From a bacterium (GTDB lineage Bacteria > Bacteroidota > Bacteroidia > Bacteroidales > Muribaculaceae): DNA of 35,304 nt. The stretch lies in NCBI GenBank assembly GCA_004563195.1, contig SFTJ01000026.1, positions 1-35,304 of the forward strand. Direction: 5' to 3'. Below are positions 14,192 through 22,620 of the stretch, in pieces. The position numbers and the translations under genes are program-made. How positions within the stretch are numbered: the stretch's first letter is position 1; each line of letters begins with the position of its first letter. Below the pieces are notes generated by a model. That model searched no databases. It saw only the letters and a program-made list of their open reading frames with translations, and had not been told where the DNA came from.

Positions 14192-15280
14192 TCAGATATA
14201 CTTGGCCACTGTAGATGCAAGCTTGGTAGCATCGTCCACGCGGTCTACTATCTCGCCGTTGCGGTCGATAATAAACGATGTAGGCAATGCCATCACATTA
14301 TATGAACTCAAATTGAGCGACTGCACGCTGGCGGGGTCGAGTACGGTTATCCATGGCAGATTGGCTGCCGACTGGCGCCATACAAATTCATCGGGGTCTA
14401 CACTCACTTGGAATATCTCCAAATTGCCCGCATAGCGCTTGTAGATGTCGGCCAATTCCTTATTGAATGCCGGCGAAAATTCGGCTGAGTACATGGTGAA
14501 GTTAAGAAGCACCACTTTGCCTTGCTTTGCCACTTCGCTCAGCTTCTGCATCTTGCCGTGATTATCGTCGAGTGCTATTTCTATGATAGGCACTTCCTGA
14601 AGCACCACTTCTTTGGCAGTGCCGTTGGCTGCACGGTAGCGGCGTTGGCCTTCGAGCAGCAGGTTCACCAAGTATTGGGTGCGTGGGTCGGTGGGTCGGA
14701 AGGTGTTGTAGGCATTGGCCACGGCTCCTATCACCTTAAGGTCTTGCCTATCGGCGGGGTCGAACACCGGACGCGATCCTATATATTTGTTTATCACATA
14801 ATATGCCACGATGCCGCTCGGGTCGGCAAGTATTTGTTGTGTCAAATCTTTCTTCCAGGCTGCGATGGCTGCTTCGTCGCCGCTCTTTGCCAATTCCATA
14901 GCTTTCTTGTCGATGGTCATTGCAAGTTCGGCATTCGGTGTGCCGCTCAGGGTGTAAGCGGTGGCAAATTCGCCTGCCTTGGTGTTGACTGTGATGTTGT
15001 CGAGGCTATCGATTGGGAAATATATCGATTGCTCGCCCAAACGCAAACGGTAGATGCCGGGCACCTGTGGAGCCGGTTGCGACACGCTGAAGTCGCCGTT
15101 GCTCTTCACACTCACCGAGTCGACAAAATACCAATAGCCGCTGCTCGCCGTTTCGAGCACCATCGATATACTGTCTGTTCCGCCTTCTATTGTTCCCGAT
15201 ACCTTAAATTCGTTGTTGCTGCCACACGACATCATGACAGCCGACATTGCCGCAAGTGCGGCGTAGATGCATTTCTTCAT
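14192..15280 (-). CDS. TlpA-like thioredoxin-fold lipoprotein with an N-terminal DUF4369-like domain, CXXC absent
   Basis: A 362-residue protein when started at ATG 15280; the upstream in-frame extension lacks a signal. Residues 1-18 plus MSC-G form a lipoprotein signal (MKKCIYAALAAMSAVMMSCG). Residues ~25-115 (FKVSGTIEGGTDSISMVLE) look like the DUF4369 beta domain found before thioredoxin domains in Bacteroidetes. A helical linker follows, then a thioredoxin/AhpC-like domain (~235-362: GKVVLLNFTMYSAEFSPAFN, ... MALPTSFIIDRNGEIV with the cis-Pro). The site where WCxxC belongs reads YSAEFSP, with no cysteine. Such a protein cannot act as a conventional disulfide reductase and may bind a ligand or partner instead. 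The promoter is 15309-15340. Confidence 0.85.
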   Translation of the reverse strand: MKKCIYAALAAMSAVMMSCGSNNEFKVSGTIEGGTDSISMVLETASSGYWYFVDSVSVKSNGDFSVSQPAPQVPGIYRLRLGEQSIYFPIDSLDNITVNTKAGEFATAYTLSGTPNAELAMTIDKKAMELAKSGDEAAIAAWKKDLTQQILADPSGIVAYYVINKYIGSRPVFDPADRQDLKVIGAVANAYNTFRPTDPRTQYLVNLLLEGQRRYRAANGTAKEVVLQEVPIIEIALDDNHGKMQKLSEVAKQGKVVLLNFTMYSAEFSPAFNKELADIYKRYAGNLEIFQVSVDPDEFVWRQSAANLPWITVLDPASVQSLNLSSYNVMALPTSFIIDRNGEIVDRVDDATKLASTVAKYI

Positions 15281-15308
15281 TTGTCTTAGTTGTGTTCTAT
15301 TTGTTCGG

Positions 15309-15340
15309 CAAAGATACTTGAAAAACACCTAATCACCAAA
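15309..15340 (-). promoter_or_regulatory. Promoter of the TlpA-like gene
   Basis: Minus strand: TTTG (15337-15340), 20-bp gap, TATCTTTG (15309-15316), matching the Bacteroidetes consensus. The leader before ATG 15280 is about 20-25 nt. Confidence 0.65.
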
Positions 15341-15412
15341 CTTTTTTTACGAAGTAGCACTTTTAGATCTCATATCGCCGACAAAGCCACCTGCTTTTAG
15401 CCCTAAAAATAA

Positions 15413-15452
15413 CATTGAGTGCGTTGCGGCATCACTGCCAACGCACTCAATG
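15413..15452 (-). terminator. Terminator of the GH32-MFS-fructokinase operon
   Basis: Perfect 14-bp stem, CATTGAGTGCGTTG (15413-15426) with CAACGCACTCAATG (15439-15452), 12-nt loop, followed on the minus strand by TTATTTTTAG. It lies about 50 bp past the fructokinase stop. Confidence 0.8.
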
Positions 15453-15500
15453 AATAACTAAACATAAACCTAAAAAACTAACTATTTTACACCTAAGTAA

Positions 15501-16388
15501 TCAAAAACCTTCGGTAAATTTCTTTGGTAATATCGGAGTTGCACCATGCTGTGTGCATACAAATGCCGAAACTTCTACGGCACGACGGTGCGATTCAGCC
15601 ACGGTCTGACCCTTGATAATGCTCGATGTGAATGTGGCTGTGAACGAGTCGCCTGCGCCTACTGTATCGGCTACTTCCACCATCGGTGTGCTCAGATAGC
15701 TCATATTGCCCGATGTGAATATATAGCTGCCGTTTACGCCGCATGTCAATATAAGCATCTTCAGGTCGTAACGACCCAAAAGTATCCAGCACTTGCTCTG
15801 CAAATCGGTGCCGGGATAGCCAAGCATCCGACTTATGGTTACAAGTTCTTCATCGTTAATCTTTAGCACATTGCAGCGTCTCATCGATTCGTCGAGCACT
15901 TCTTTGGTGTAGAATCGCTGACGCAGGTTCACATCAAACACGATGAGGGTATCCTCGGTTTTCGGCATTGCGTCGATAAAACGGTTGATGGTAGCGCGTG
16001 ACACTTCGTTGCGCTGTGCCAACGAGCCATAGCACAATGCTCGTGTGCGTTTTGCCAATGCTTCCACTTCGGGAGTGAACTGGATGTTATCCCATGCCAC
16101 ATTTTCCTTAATCTCGTATTGTGGCACACCGTTCAAATCTATCTCCACTTGCACTGTTCCGGTGGGATATGGCACTGTTTCGAGTATATGATTGAGTTTT
16201 TTCTCTTCAAAATTATCCTTTATCTCTTGTCCCAGGGCATCATCTCCTACGGCGCTTACTATGCAACTCTCCAAACCGAATTGCGACACGTGATATGCAA
16301 AGTTTGCAGGTGCTCCACCCAGTTTCTTGCCTTCCGGAAGCACGTCCCATAGTGCTTCGCCTATTCCAACTATTACTTGATTTTCCAT
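15501..16388 (-). CDS. PfkB-family fructokinase
   Basis: A 295-residue soluble sugar kinase that would phosphorylate fructose with ATP in the cytoplasm. PfkB (ribokinase) family signatures are present: the N-terminal GGAPANFAYHVSQFG block (24-38) and the C-terminal ADTVGAGDSFTATF (240-253), with the catalytic base Asp247 and the GAG anion hole. The length is right. LGGAPANFAYH together with the position in a fructan locus argues for fructokinase rather than ribokinase or adenosine kinase. It is the last gene of the operon, 29 bp after the MFS gene, and is followed by a strong terminator. Confidence 0.92.
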   Translation of the reverse strand: MENQVIVGIGEALWDVLPEGKKLGGAPANFAYHVSQFGLESCIVSAVGDDALGQEIKDNFEEKKLNHILETVPYPTGTVQVEIDLNGVPQYEIKENVAWDNIQFTPEVEALAKRTRALCYGSLAQRNEVSRATINRFIDAMPKTEDTLIVFDVNLRQRFYTKEVLDESMRRCNVLKINDEELVTISRMLGYPGTDLQSKCWILLGRYDLKMLILTCGVNGSYIFTSGNMSYLSTPMVEVADTVGAGDSFTATFTSSIIKGQTVAESHRRAVEVSAFVCTQHGATPILPKKFTEGF

Positions 16389-16417
16389 TGTTACGAATCT
16401 TTTAGATATTTAGATGA

Positions 16418-17602
16418 TTATATTTTGTTAACTTTCGATGTGAAATAAAGCAGATAAGCCACGCCTACGGCCATCACCGAGATGGCGCCAAACTGGCCAA
16501 ATGCATCGGCTGCATAGCCCATTGCCAATGGGAATACGGTTCCACCAAACAAGCCCATTATCATCAGGCCCGAAACCTCGTTTTTCTCCTCGGGTGCCGA
16601 CACAAGTGCCTGCGAGAATATGATGGAGAACACATTTGAGTTACCAAATCCCACCAATGCCACTCCTACATAGATAGGTATCAACGAATGGCTCGTCAAT
16701 AGCAATATCATTGCTGCAACCATCATAATGGCACTAATCATGAAGAACAAGCGGGCCGAAACCTTGCGAAGTGCGAATGCTCCGGTAAAACATCCCACGG
16801 TACGGAAAATGAAATATACACTTGTGGCAAATCCGGCTTCTTCAAGTGGCAACGAGAGTCGCTCCATAAGAATCTTGGGCGCTGTGGTGTTGGTACCAAC
16901 GTCGATACCCACGTGACACATTATACCAAGGAAGCAAAGCAAGATAAATGGCTTGCCCAGAAGCTTCAAACAGCTGCTTACGCTCGATGCTTTGTCGGCA
17001 GCTTCTTCGCGGATTGGGGTCGCTGCAAGCATTGCTATCGACATTATGCTCACCACGCAATATATCAGGAACAATGCTCTCCAGCCCAATCCGAAGGTTG
17101 GCAAATAGGTGGTTGCACCCCACACTGCCAAAATCGGTGCCAAAAACGATGCTATAGCCTTTACAAACTGTCCTAATGTGAGCGTAGAAGCGAGTTTATC
17201 ACTGCTGATGAGATTGGTCACCAAGGGATTGAGCGATGTTTGCATTATGGCATTGCCTATGCCCAAGAGTGAAAACGATAGCAACATTATAGTATAACTG
17301 TCGCCAAATATTGGCAATGCAAGCGACAGCATGGTAACTACAAGGCTCACCAATACGGTTTTCTTTCGTCCTATCTTGTTCATCAACATTCCTGTTGGCA
17401 CAGAGAATATCAAGAACCAGAAGAAAACCAACGATGGAAATAAGTTTGCCTCTGAGTCTGTTAGTCCGAGGTCTTTTTGTACATAGTTTGAAGCCGTTCC
17501 TACAAGGTCTACAAATCCCATTGCAAAGAAACACAGCATCACAGGTATCATCTGCATGAGCAGGCTCTTGCCGCCGGCATTCATTGGTCGTATTGAGTTC
17601 AT
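16418..17602 (-). CDS. MFS sugar permease, fructose-type (FucP-like)
   Basis: A 394-residue protein with about twelve transmembrane helices, beginning LLMQMIPVMLCFFAMGFVDL, and the MFS motif A-type loop GMLMNKIGRKKTVLVSL after helix 2. The layout (VGTASNYVQKDLGLTDSEAN between helices 1 and 2, NPLVTNLISSDKLASTLTLG) is that of the fucose/hexose:H+ symporter-like MFS carriers of Bacteroidetes. It should carry a monosaccharide, most likely fructose, from periplasm to cytoplasm, linking GH32 (15 bp upstream in the operon) to the kinase (29 bp downstream). The substrate is inferred from context only. Confidence 0.88.
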   Translation of the reverse strand: MNSIRPMNAGGKSLLMQMIPVMLCFFAMGFVDLVGTASNYVQKDLGLTDSEANLFPSLVFFWFLIFSVPTGMLMNKIGRKKTVLVSLVVTMLSLALPIFGDSYTIMLLSFSLLGIGNAIMQTSLNPLVTNLISSDKLASTLTLGQFVKAIASFLAPILAVWGATTYLPTFGLGWRALFLIYCVVSIMSIAMLAATPIREEAADKASSVSSCLKLLGKPFILLCFLGIMCHVGIDVGTNTTAPKILMERLSLPLEEAGFATSVYFIFRTVGCFTGAFALRKVSARLFFMISAIMMVAAMILLLTSHSLIPIYVGVALVGFGNSNVFSIIFSQALVSAPEEKNEVSGLMIMGLFGGTVFPLAMGYAADAFGQFGAISVMAVGVAYLLYFTSKVNKI

Positions 17603-17617
17603 ATGGTAATTATTTTT

Positions 17618-19462
17618 TTAGTTAACCGATAAATTATAGATTCTCAAATTATTGATTTTTGCTTTTCCCTTGCTGGTCTTCACCGACATGGTGGTGTAAG
17701 GCGAGTTGGGGAATACAAGGTTGGTCATTGCCAAGCGGCCTTCTTGCTCAAACACTTCGATACTTGAACGGTCGATGAAGAGGCGCAAACTGAGTTTGCC
17801 ATTATGACGGTGTGTTGGAGCCATAGTCACAGCCGGGAAGTCCTGACTGAAATTCACGATGCCGCTTTGGGCGCGATCGAACGATAATGTATCGCTCTCG
17901 GTGTCGTATGTCAAGGTCACTTTCTCTTGTGCCTTATTCGACAGCACGATTGTCACTTTCTGACCCTTGCGTGCTTCTATATCCATCGCTATTTCGCAGA
18001 TGCCATCGTTTTGAGTTGGCAGCGACACTGTCTTTGCCACTTGCTTCACCGACATGCTGCGCGATTGGTAGTGTACGCCGGCTCTCAGAGCTTCCATTTC
18101 GGGACTTGGTGTCGACGACAAGTAATACTGTCCGTCTTCGTCTTTAAATATGCCCATCTCGCGTGGCAATGTGTTGGCGCTGCGATATTGCATTGTAGGT
18201 ATTTCGGCTGCATATTGCCAGTTGCTCATCCAGCCTATTACGGTGCGGCGGCCTTCAGGTGCATTGCTCCAGCTCACTGCTGCGTAGTGGTCCTTGCCAT
18301 AATCCATCCACTTGGTGGGTATATTGCCGTTGGCATCGGTGTCGGCTTTGAATGTTTTGCCGTCGAAGTCGCCTATAAAATATTGTGTGGCACTACCTCC
18401 AAACGGGCCGCCGGGATTGATGTTGCACACAAGCACCCACTTTTTCTCTTCGGTGCCTGCTACCGGCAACTCAAACAAGTCGGGACATTCCCATACGCCA
18501 TCTTGGGCACCTATGCCCTTACCAAATTGGCTTGCAAGTGTCCAGGTTTTCAAATCCGGCGAGTTGAAGATAAGCATCTCCTTCTCCAACGCATGTGCAA
18601 GGAGCATTACCCATTGTCCGTTGGCTTCATCCCAGAACATATTTGGGTCGCGTGCCTCGGTAGGTAGTGTGATTATCGGGTTGCCGGGATAGGTGGTGAA
18701 TGTGTAACCACCGTCGGTGCTGTAGGCAAGACTCTGCATTTGGCTCACTGCTGCCGATGTATATAAAGCCACTATGGCATCTTTACCAAATCCGGCACTA
18801 TTCTTTGCGTCAATTACCGAGCTGCCACTGAATATTGCGCCCAAACCGTCGGGTACGATAGTTGTAGCGTGATGTTCCCAATGCACAAGGTCCTTACTGG
18901 TGGAGTGGCCCCAAGTCATGTTCGCCCACTTCGATCCATAGGGATTCCATTGATAGCACAAGTGCCAAACGCCATCTGCATACACCATACCATTGGGGTC
19001 GTTCATCCATCCATATTCCGGTGTATGGTGGTAGAGCGGACGAAATTTCTCTCTATTGGTGGTGTCGTATGTGTCACTTACCACAAAATTTCTCCAACAT
19101 GCATCTTCTTGTGCCTCGCGTATTGTTGATCGGCCTTGATGGCTGATAATATTGAGCACTACTTTCTTTCCTTTATAAGGGGTGAGATCGAAAGGCACCT
19201 TGTAATCTACCCTGCTCTTGGCAAGGCGAGCCATAAAGCTCGTTTCAAGTTTGCCGTTTACCACGACATTCACTGTTGCCTCTTCACCATTGTCTTGTAT
19301 TGGCAATAACAGATATTTCGCGTCATCGGCTATCCTTATAAGGGTATTATTCGTACCCAAATATTCCACCGATACGCCTTTGCGTTCTTGCGACGTAGAT
19401 AATGCTGTGCCGCTGCATGTCATTATCAATGCCATTAATAGAATTTTTGAAATTCGTGTCAT
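17618..19462 (-). CDS. Glycoside hydrolase family 32 fructanase (levanase/inulinase/invertase type)
   Basis: A 614-residue exported protein, first gene of the operon. The signal peptide spans about residues 1-20 (MTRISKILLMALIMTCSGTA); a Cys at 16 does not form a good lipobox, so periplasmic location is more likely than lipid anchoring. An N-terminal beta module (~28-130) precedes the five-bladed propeller. GH32 residues are explicit: nucleophile Asp155 in GWMNDPNG, transition-state stabiliser Asp272 in EARDPNMFW, and acid/base Glu325 in WECPDLF. A C-terminal beta-sandwich (~470-610) ends the protein, with the typical RLFIDRSSIEVFEQEG strand. Activity is on beta-fructans or fructo-oligosaccharides, releasing fructose; linkage preference (beta-2,1 or 2,6) cannot be read. 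It is divergent from the hybrid sensor gene. Confidence 0.95.
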   Translation of the reverse strand: MTRISKILLMALIMTCSGTALSTSQERKGVSVEYLGTNNTLIRIADDAKYLLLPIQDNGEEATVNVVVNGKLETSFMARLAKSRVDYKVPFDLTPYKGKKVVLNIISHQGRSTIREAQEDACWRNFVVSDTYDTTNREKFRPLYHHTPEYGWMNDPNGMVYADGVWHLCYQWNPYGSKWANMTWGHSTSKDLVHWEHHATTIVPDGLGAIFSGSSVIDAKNSAGFGKDAIVALYTSAAVSQMQSLAYSTDGGYTFTTYPGNPIITLPTEARDPNMFWDEANGQWVMLLAHALEKEMLIFNSPDLKTWTLASQFGKGIGAQDGVWECPDLFELPVAGTEEKKWVLVCNINPGGPFGGSATQYFIGDFDGKTFKADTDANGNIPTKWMDYGKDHYAAVSWSNAPEGRRTVIGWMSNWQYAAEIPTMQYRSANTLPREMGIFKDEDGQYYLSSTPSPEMEALRAGVHYQSRSMSVKQVAKTVSLPTQNDGICEIAMDIEARKGQKVTIVLSNKAQEKVTLTYDTESDTLSFDRAQSGIVNFSQDFPAVTMAPTHRHNGKLSLRLFIDRSSIEVFEQEGRLAMTNLVFPNSPYTTMSVKTSKGKAKINNLRIYNLSVN

Positions 19463-19547
19463 TTGATTGTTGTTTTGTTTAAAGTTTATGTAGTATTTTG
19501 TTTCGTTCGGTAGTTAGTGTGCCGAGCGGGGGTCGCTTTCGACATTG

Positions 19548-19555
19548 CAAAACTA
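19548..19555 (-). promoter_or_regulatory. -7 element of the GH32 operon
   Basis: Minus strand TAGTTTTG (TAnnTTTG), 86 bp upstream of the GH32 ATG. No good -33 box is present, as is common for activator-dependent promoters. An ATGTTGCA octamer, also present in the inverted repeat before susC, lies 51-58 bp further upstream (19606-19613). Confidence 0.55.
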
Positions 19556-19660
19556 AGCCATATCTATTATATAAACTATGAATAATTGTGCCAAAACTAT
19601 TGAAAATGTTGCAATGAATTATTTTTATTACTATAAAGCTGATTTTTCATATTTTTTTGC

Positions 19661-19668
19661 TAATTTTG
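19661..19668 (+). promoter_or_regulatory. -7 element of the hybrid sensor gene
   Basis: TAATTTTG (TAnnTTTG) 38 bp upstream of ATG 19706; -33 box not evident. Confidence 0.5.
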
Positions 19669-19705
19669 AAAACATTGCCTCAAAACCTTTTTTTTAAATA
19701 CAAAT

Positions 19706-22435
19706 ATGAAAACTAAAATCATACTATTTTTTTCGCTTCTCTGCATAATTTTCACTTTGTCAGCTTGCAAGGAAAAACAAATATATCGCATAGGTGTTTC
19801 GCAATGCAGTAGCGACGACTGGCGCAACAAATGCAACGAAGAAATTTACCGTGAACTGATTTTCCACCCCGATGCCGAAGTGGAAATTCGTTCCGCCGAA
19901 GACAGCAATGAAAAGCAAATAGCCGATATTAAATACTTCGTGGAAAACAACTTCGACATTATTGTCGTAGCCCCTAACGAAGCCGATGCTATTACCCCTA
20001 TTATTAATAAGGTGTATGAGCAAGGCATTCCTGTGGTGATTTTCGACCGCAATATCAATGGCGACAGTTACACTGCCTATCAAGGCGTGGATAATATAGG
20101 CATTGGCGAATCGGCTGCGCGTTATGCCAAGCATCTCGTGGGCGAAGGTGGCAAGGTAATCGAGATTTACGGCTTGCCGGGCTCTACTCCGGCTATCGAA
20201 CGCCACGAGGGTTTTGTGCGCCAAATGTCGAATATGGGGCTTACTCTGCAAGCCACCGCTTATGGCAATTGGAACTACGACGACGCTGCAGTGGCGTGCG
20301 ACTCGCTATTCCGCAAATATAAAGATGTAGACTTAATATATGCTCACAACGACCGCATGGCTATTGCCGCTGCCGACGTTGCTGCTCGTTATGGCCTCGA
20401 TGTGCAGGTGATAGGCGTGGATGCCGCTCCCGAAATAGGCATCAAAGCCGTGGCCGACGGCAAAATCGATGCCACTTTCCTCTACCCCACCGAGGGTTAC
20501 CGACTCATTCGCACCGCTTTGGCTATTTTGAAAGGCGAACCCTACGAACGCAAGCTTATTCTGCCCAAATCGTCGGTGGTCGACTTATCGAATGCCGATA
20601 TCCTATTGCTCCAAAATGAAACCATGAAGGAGGAAACCGACAAAATTCGCAAACTCAAACTGCAAGTCGACGACTATCTGAGCCGTCATGCCGTGCAGAC
20701 CACTCTCTTATACACCACATTGATTCTGCTCATACTCATTGCAGGCGTGCTTTTCTTGCTCTTGCACGCCTTCTGGCAGAGAAAACGCTATCAGCACGAA
20801 CTCTTAATACAAAACAAATTGCTCGAAGAGCAACGCGATATGCAAAAAGACCTCAACGAGCAATTACGCGTTGCCACTCAGTCGAAACTCGTGTTCTTCA
20901 CCAATGTGTCGCACGACTTGCGCACTCCTCTCACTCTAATTGCCGAGCCTGTGGAGCAATTACTCGCTGCTGAAAATTTAACTCCCAAGCAAAGCTCTCT
21001 CATGCACATTGCTAATAAGAACATTCTCATTCTCAAGCGCTTAATCAATCAGATTCTCGATTTCCGCAAGTACGAAAACGGCAAATTGGAGATTGTGCGA
21101 CAAGAGGTAGACTTTGCTTCATTGGTAAAAGAATGGGCGGAATCATTCCGTTCGCTTGCTCGAAAACGCGATATTAAACTGCAAATCAATATCGACCTCC
21201 CCGAGCATTTCACGCTCGCTATCGATGTCGAAAAGATGGAACGTGTGTTCTTCAACATTATGTCGAATGCCTTCAAGCACACTCCCGACAATGGTAGAAT
21301 CTCTTTCTCGAGCTCTGCCGATGAGTCTCATCTCTCTTTCTGCATCAAAGATTCAGGCTCGGGCATTAGCGCCGACCAGCTGGATAAAATTTTCGACCGT
21401 TTCTATCAGGTCGACAAAATTCACCCGCAAGGCTCGGGCATCGGCTTGTCGCTCGTGAAGGCTTTCGTGGAACTGCATGGCGGCACCATTACCGTAGAGA
21501 GCAAGCCCGACGAGGGCGCCAAATTTATAGTTCGTCTGCCCATTTTGCACGTCGAACAACCGCAAAAGGCTCCCGAAGCTGCCATTTATTCGGCTCAAGA
21601 TGTTGAAAATGAGTTAGGTAATGTAGAATCGGAGAACTTAGACATACGCCCCGACGACCCGTTATTGCTCGTTATCGACGATAACGAGGACATACGCCAA
21701 CTCATCACTATGCTTATGCAGGAAGAGTATAATGTAATCACTGCAAGCAATGCCGCCGATGGCATCAGGTTGGCGGTGAAATATGTCCCCGACTTGGTAA
21801 TATGCGACGTGATGATGCAGGAAATGGATGGTTTGGAATGTACTCGTCGCTTAAAATCCGAGATTTCCACTTCGCATATCCCGGTGCTGCTGCTCACAGC
21901 TTGCTCGCTCGACGAGCAACGACAGCAGGGCTACGAAAGCGGCGCCGATGCCTACCTATCGAAACCGTTCAACGAAGCTGTGCTCAAAGCCCGTTGCACC
22001 AACCTGATAGAAAACCGAAAACGAATAAAGCAGCTGTGGACTTCAGGCTCTTCGTCCGAACAAGCAGCCACTCCGTCCCCCGTTCCCTCGGCTGCCGGCG
22101 ATGTTGAAAACGATTTCTACGCCCGACTGTTAGATATTATTAAGGTGGAAATGAGCAATTCCGAACTCAACGTCGATTCGCTGGCTGCAAAGATGGGCCT
22201 CGGTCGTTCGCAATTCTACCGCAAAATCAAAGCACTAACCAATTATTCCCCGGTAGAGCTGCTGCGCAACCTGCGACTCAAGCGTTCTCGCGAATTACTA
22301 CTCAGCACCGATATGTCGATTAGCGAGATTGCCTACGAAGTGGGATTCACCGCACCCGCCTATTTCACCCGTTGCTATCGCGAGGCTTTCGGCGAAACTC
22401 CATCAGAATTACGCGACAAAATTCGCAGCAACTGA
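19706..22435 (+). CDS. Hybrid two-component system with periplasmic sugar-binding sensor (fructose-type)
   Basis: A 909-residue one-protein signalling chain, in order: export signal 1-20 ending LSAC; type I periplasmic-binding-protein domain (~27-305; VIFDRNINGD, IYAHNDRMAIAAADVAA, VIGVDAAPE); transmembrane helix 334-355; coiled-coil linker; HisKA with phospho-acceptor His403 (VSHDLRTPLTLI); HATPase (NIMSNAFKHTPDN, DSGSGI, GSGIGLSLV); receiver with phospho-acceptor Asp701 (LVICDVMMQEMDGL) and Lys753 (SKPF); and an AraC-type HTH (~815-905, ending YFTRCYREAFGETPSELR). A PBP-type sensor rather than the usual two-propeller Reg_prop domain is the design of BT1754, the fructose-sensing regulator of B. 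thetaiotaomicron. It lies between the GH32 operon and susC and probably activates both. Confidence 0.95.
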   Translation: MKTKIILFFSLLCIIFTLSACKEKQIYRIGVSQCSSDDWRNKCNEEIYRELIFHPDAEVEIRSAEDSNEKQIADIKYFVENNFDIIVVAPNEADAITPIINKVYEQGIPVVIFDRNINGDSYTAYQGVDNIGIGESAARYAKHLVGEGGKVIEIYGLPGSTPAIERHEGFVRQMSNMGLTLQATAYGNWNYDDAAVACDSLFRKYKDVDLIYAHNDRMAIAAADVAARYGLDVQVIGVDAAPEIGIKAVADGKIDATFLYPTEGYRLIRTALAILKGEPYERKLILPKSSVVDLSNADILLLQNETMKEETDKIRKLKLQVDDYLSRHAVQTTLLYTTLILLILIAGVLFLLLHAFWQRKRYQHELLIQNKLLEEQRDMQKDLNEQLRVATQSKLVFFTNVSHDLRTPLTLIAEPVEQLLAAENLTPKQSSLMHIANKNILILKRLINQILDFRKYENGKLEIVRQEVDFASLVKEWAESFRSLARKRDIKLQINIDLPEHFTLAIDVEKMERVFFNIMSNAFKHTPDNGRISFSSSADESHLSFCIKDSGSGISADQLDKIFDRFYQVDKIHPQGSGIGLSLVKAFVELHGGTITVESKPDEGAKFIVRLPILHVEQPQKAPEAAIYSAQDVENELGNVESENLDIRPDDPLLLVIDDNEDIRQLITMLMQEEYNVITASNAADGIRLAVKYVPDLVICDVMMQEMDGLECTRRLKSEISTSHIPVLLLTACSLDEQRQQGYESGADAYLSKPFNEAVLKARCTNLIENRKRIKQLWTSGSSSEQAATPSPVPSAAGDVENDFYARLLDIIKVEMSNSELNVDSLAAKMGLGRSQFYRKIKALTNYSPVELLRNLRLKRSRELLLSTDMSISEIAYEVGFTAPAYFTRCYREAFGETPSELRDKIRSN

Positions 22436-22500
22436 CAAAAATCTTTTTCTTATTTTTGCCCATTCATTATTGCTTTTTTGTAAAAATCCGTGCATTTATT

Positions 22501-22552
22501 ATTACAGATGTTGCATTAGTGAGTTTTTTATATCACATGCAACATCTGTAAT
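22501..22552. promoter_or_regulatory. 15-bp inverted repeat upstream of susC, candidate operator or attenuator
   Basis: ATTACAGATGTTGCA (22501-22515) is exactly mirrored by TGCAACATCTGTAAT (22538-22552) around a 22-nt T-rich centre. It ends 22 bp before the susC -7 box. It has no T-run after the second arm, so it is a poor terminator for the sensor gene; a binding site for the AraC-type output domain is a better guess. Confidence 0.55.
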
Positions 22553-22574
22553 AGCATATATAGTAGTAAGGGAA

Positions 22575-22582
22575 TAATTTTG
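22575..22582 (+). promoter_or_regulatory. -7 element of susC-susD
   Basis: TAATTTTG (TAnnTTTG) 38 bp upstream of ATG 22621. The -33 position carries no TTTG, which fits an activator-dependent promoter. Confidence 0.6.
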
Positions 22583-22620
22583 TGGCAAAACTAAAATTTA
22601 CAACTTACAACTAAACCAAT

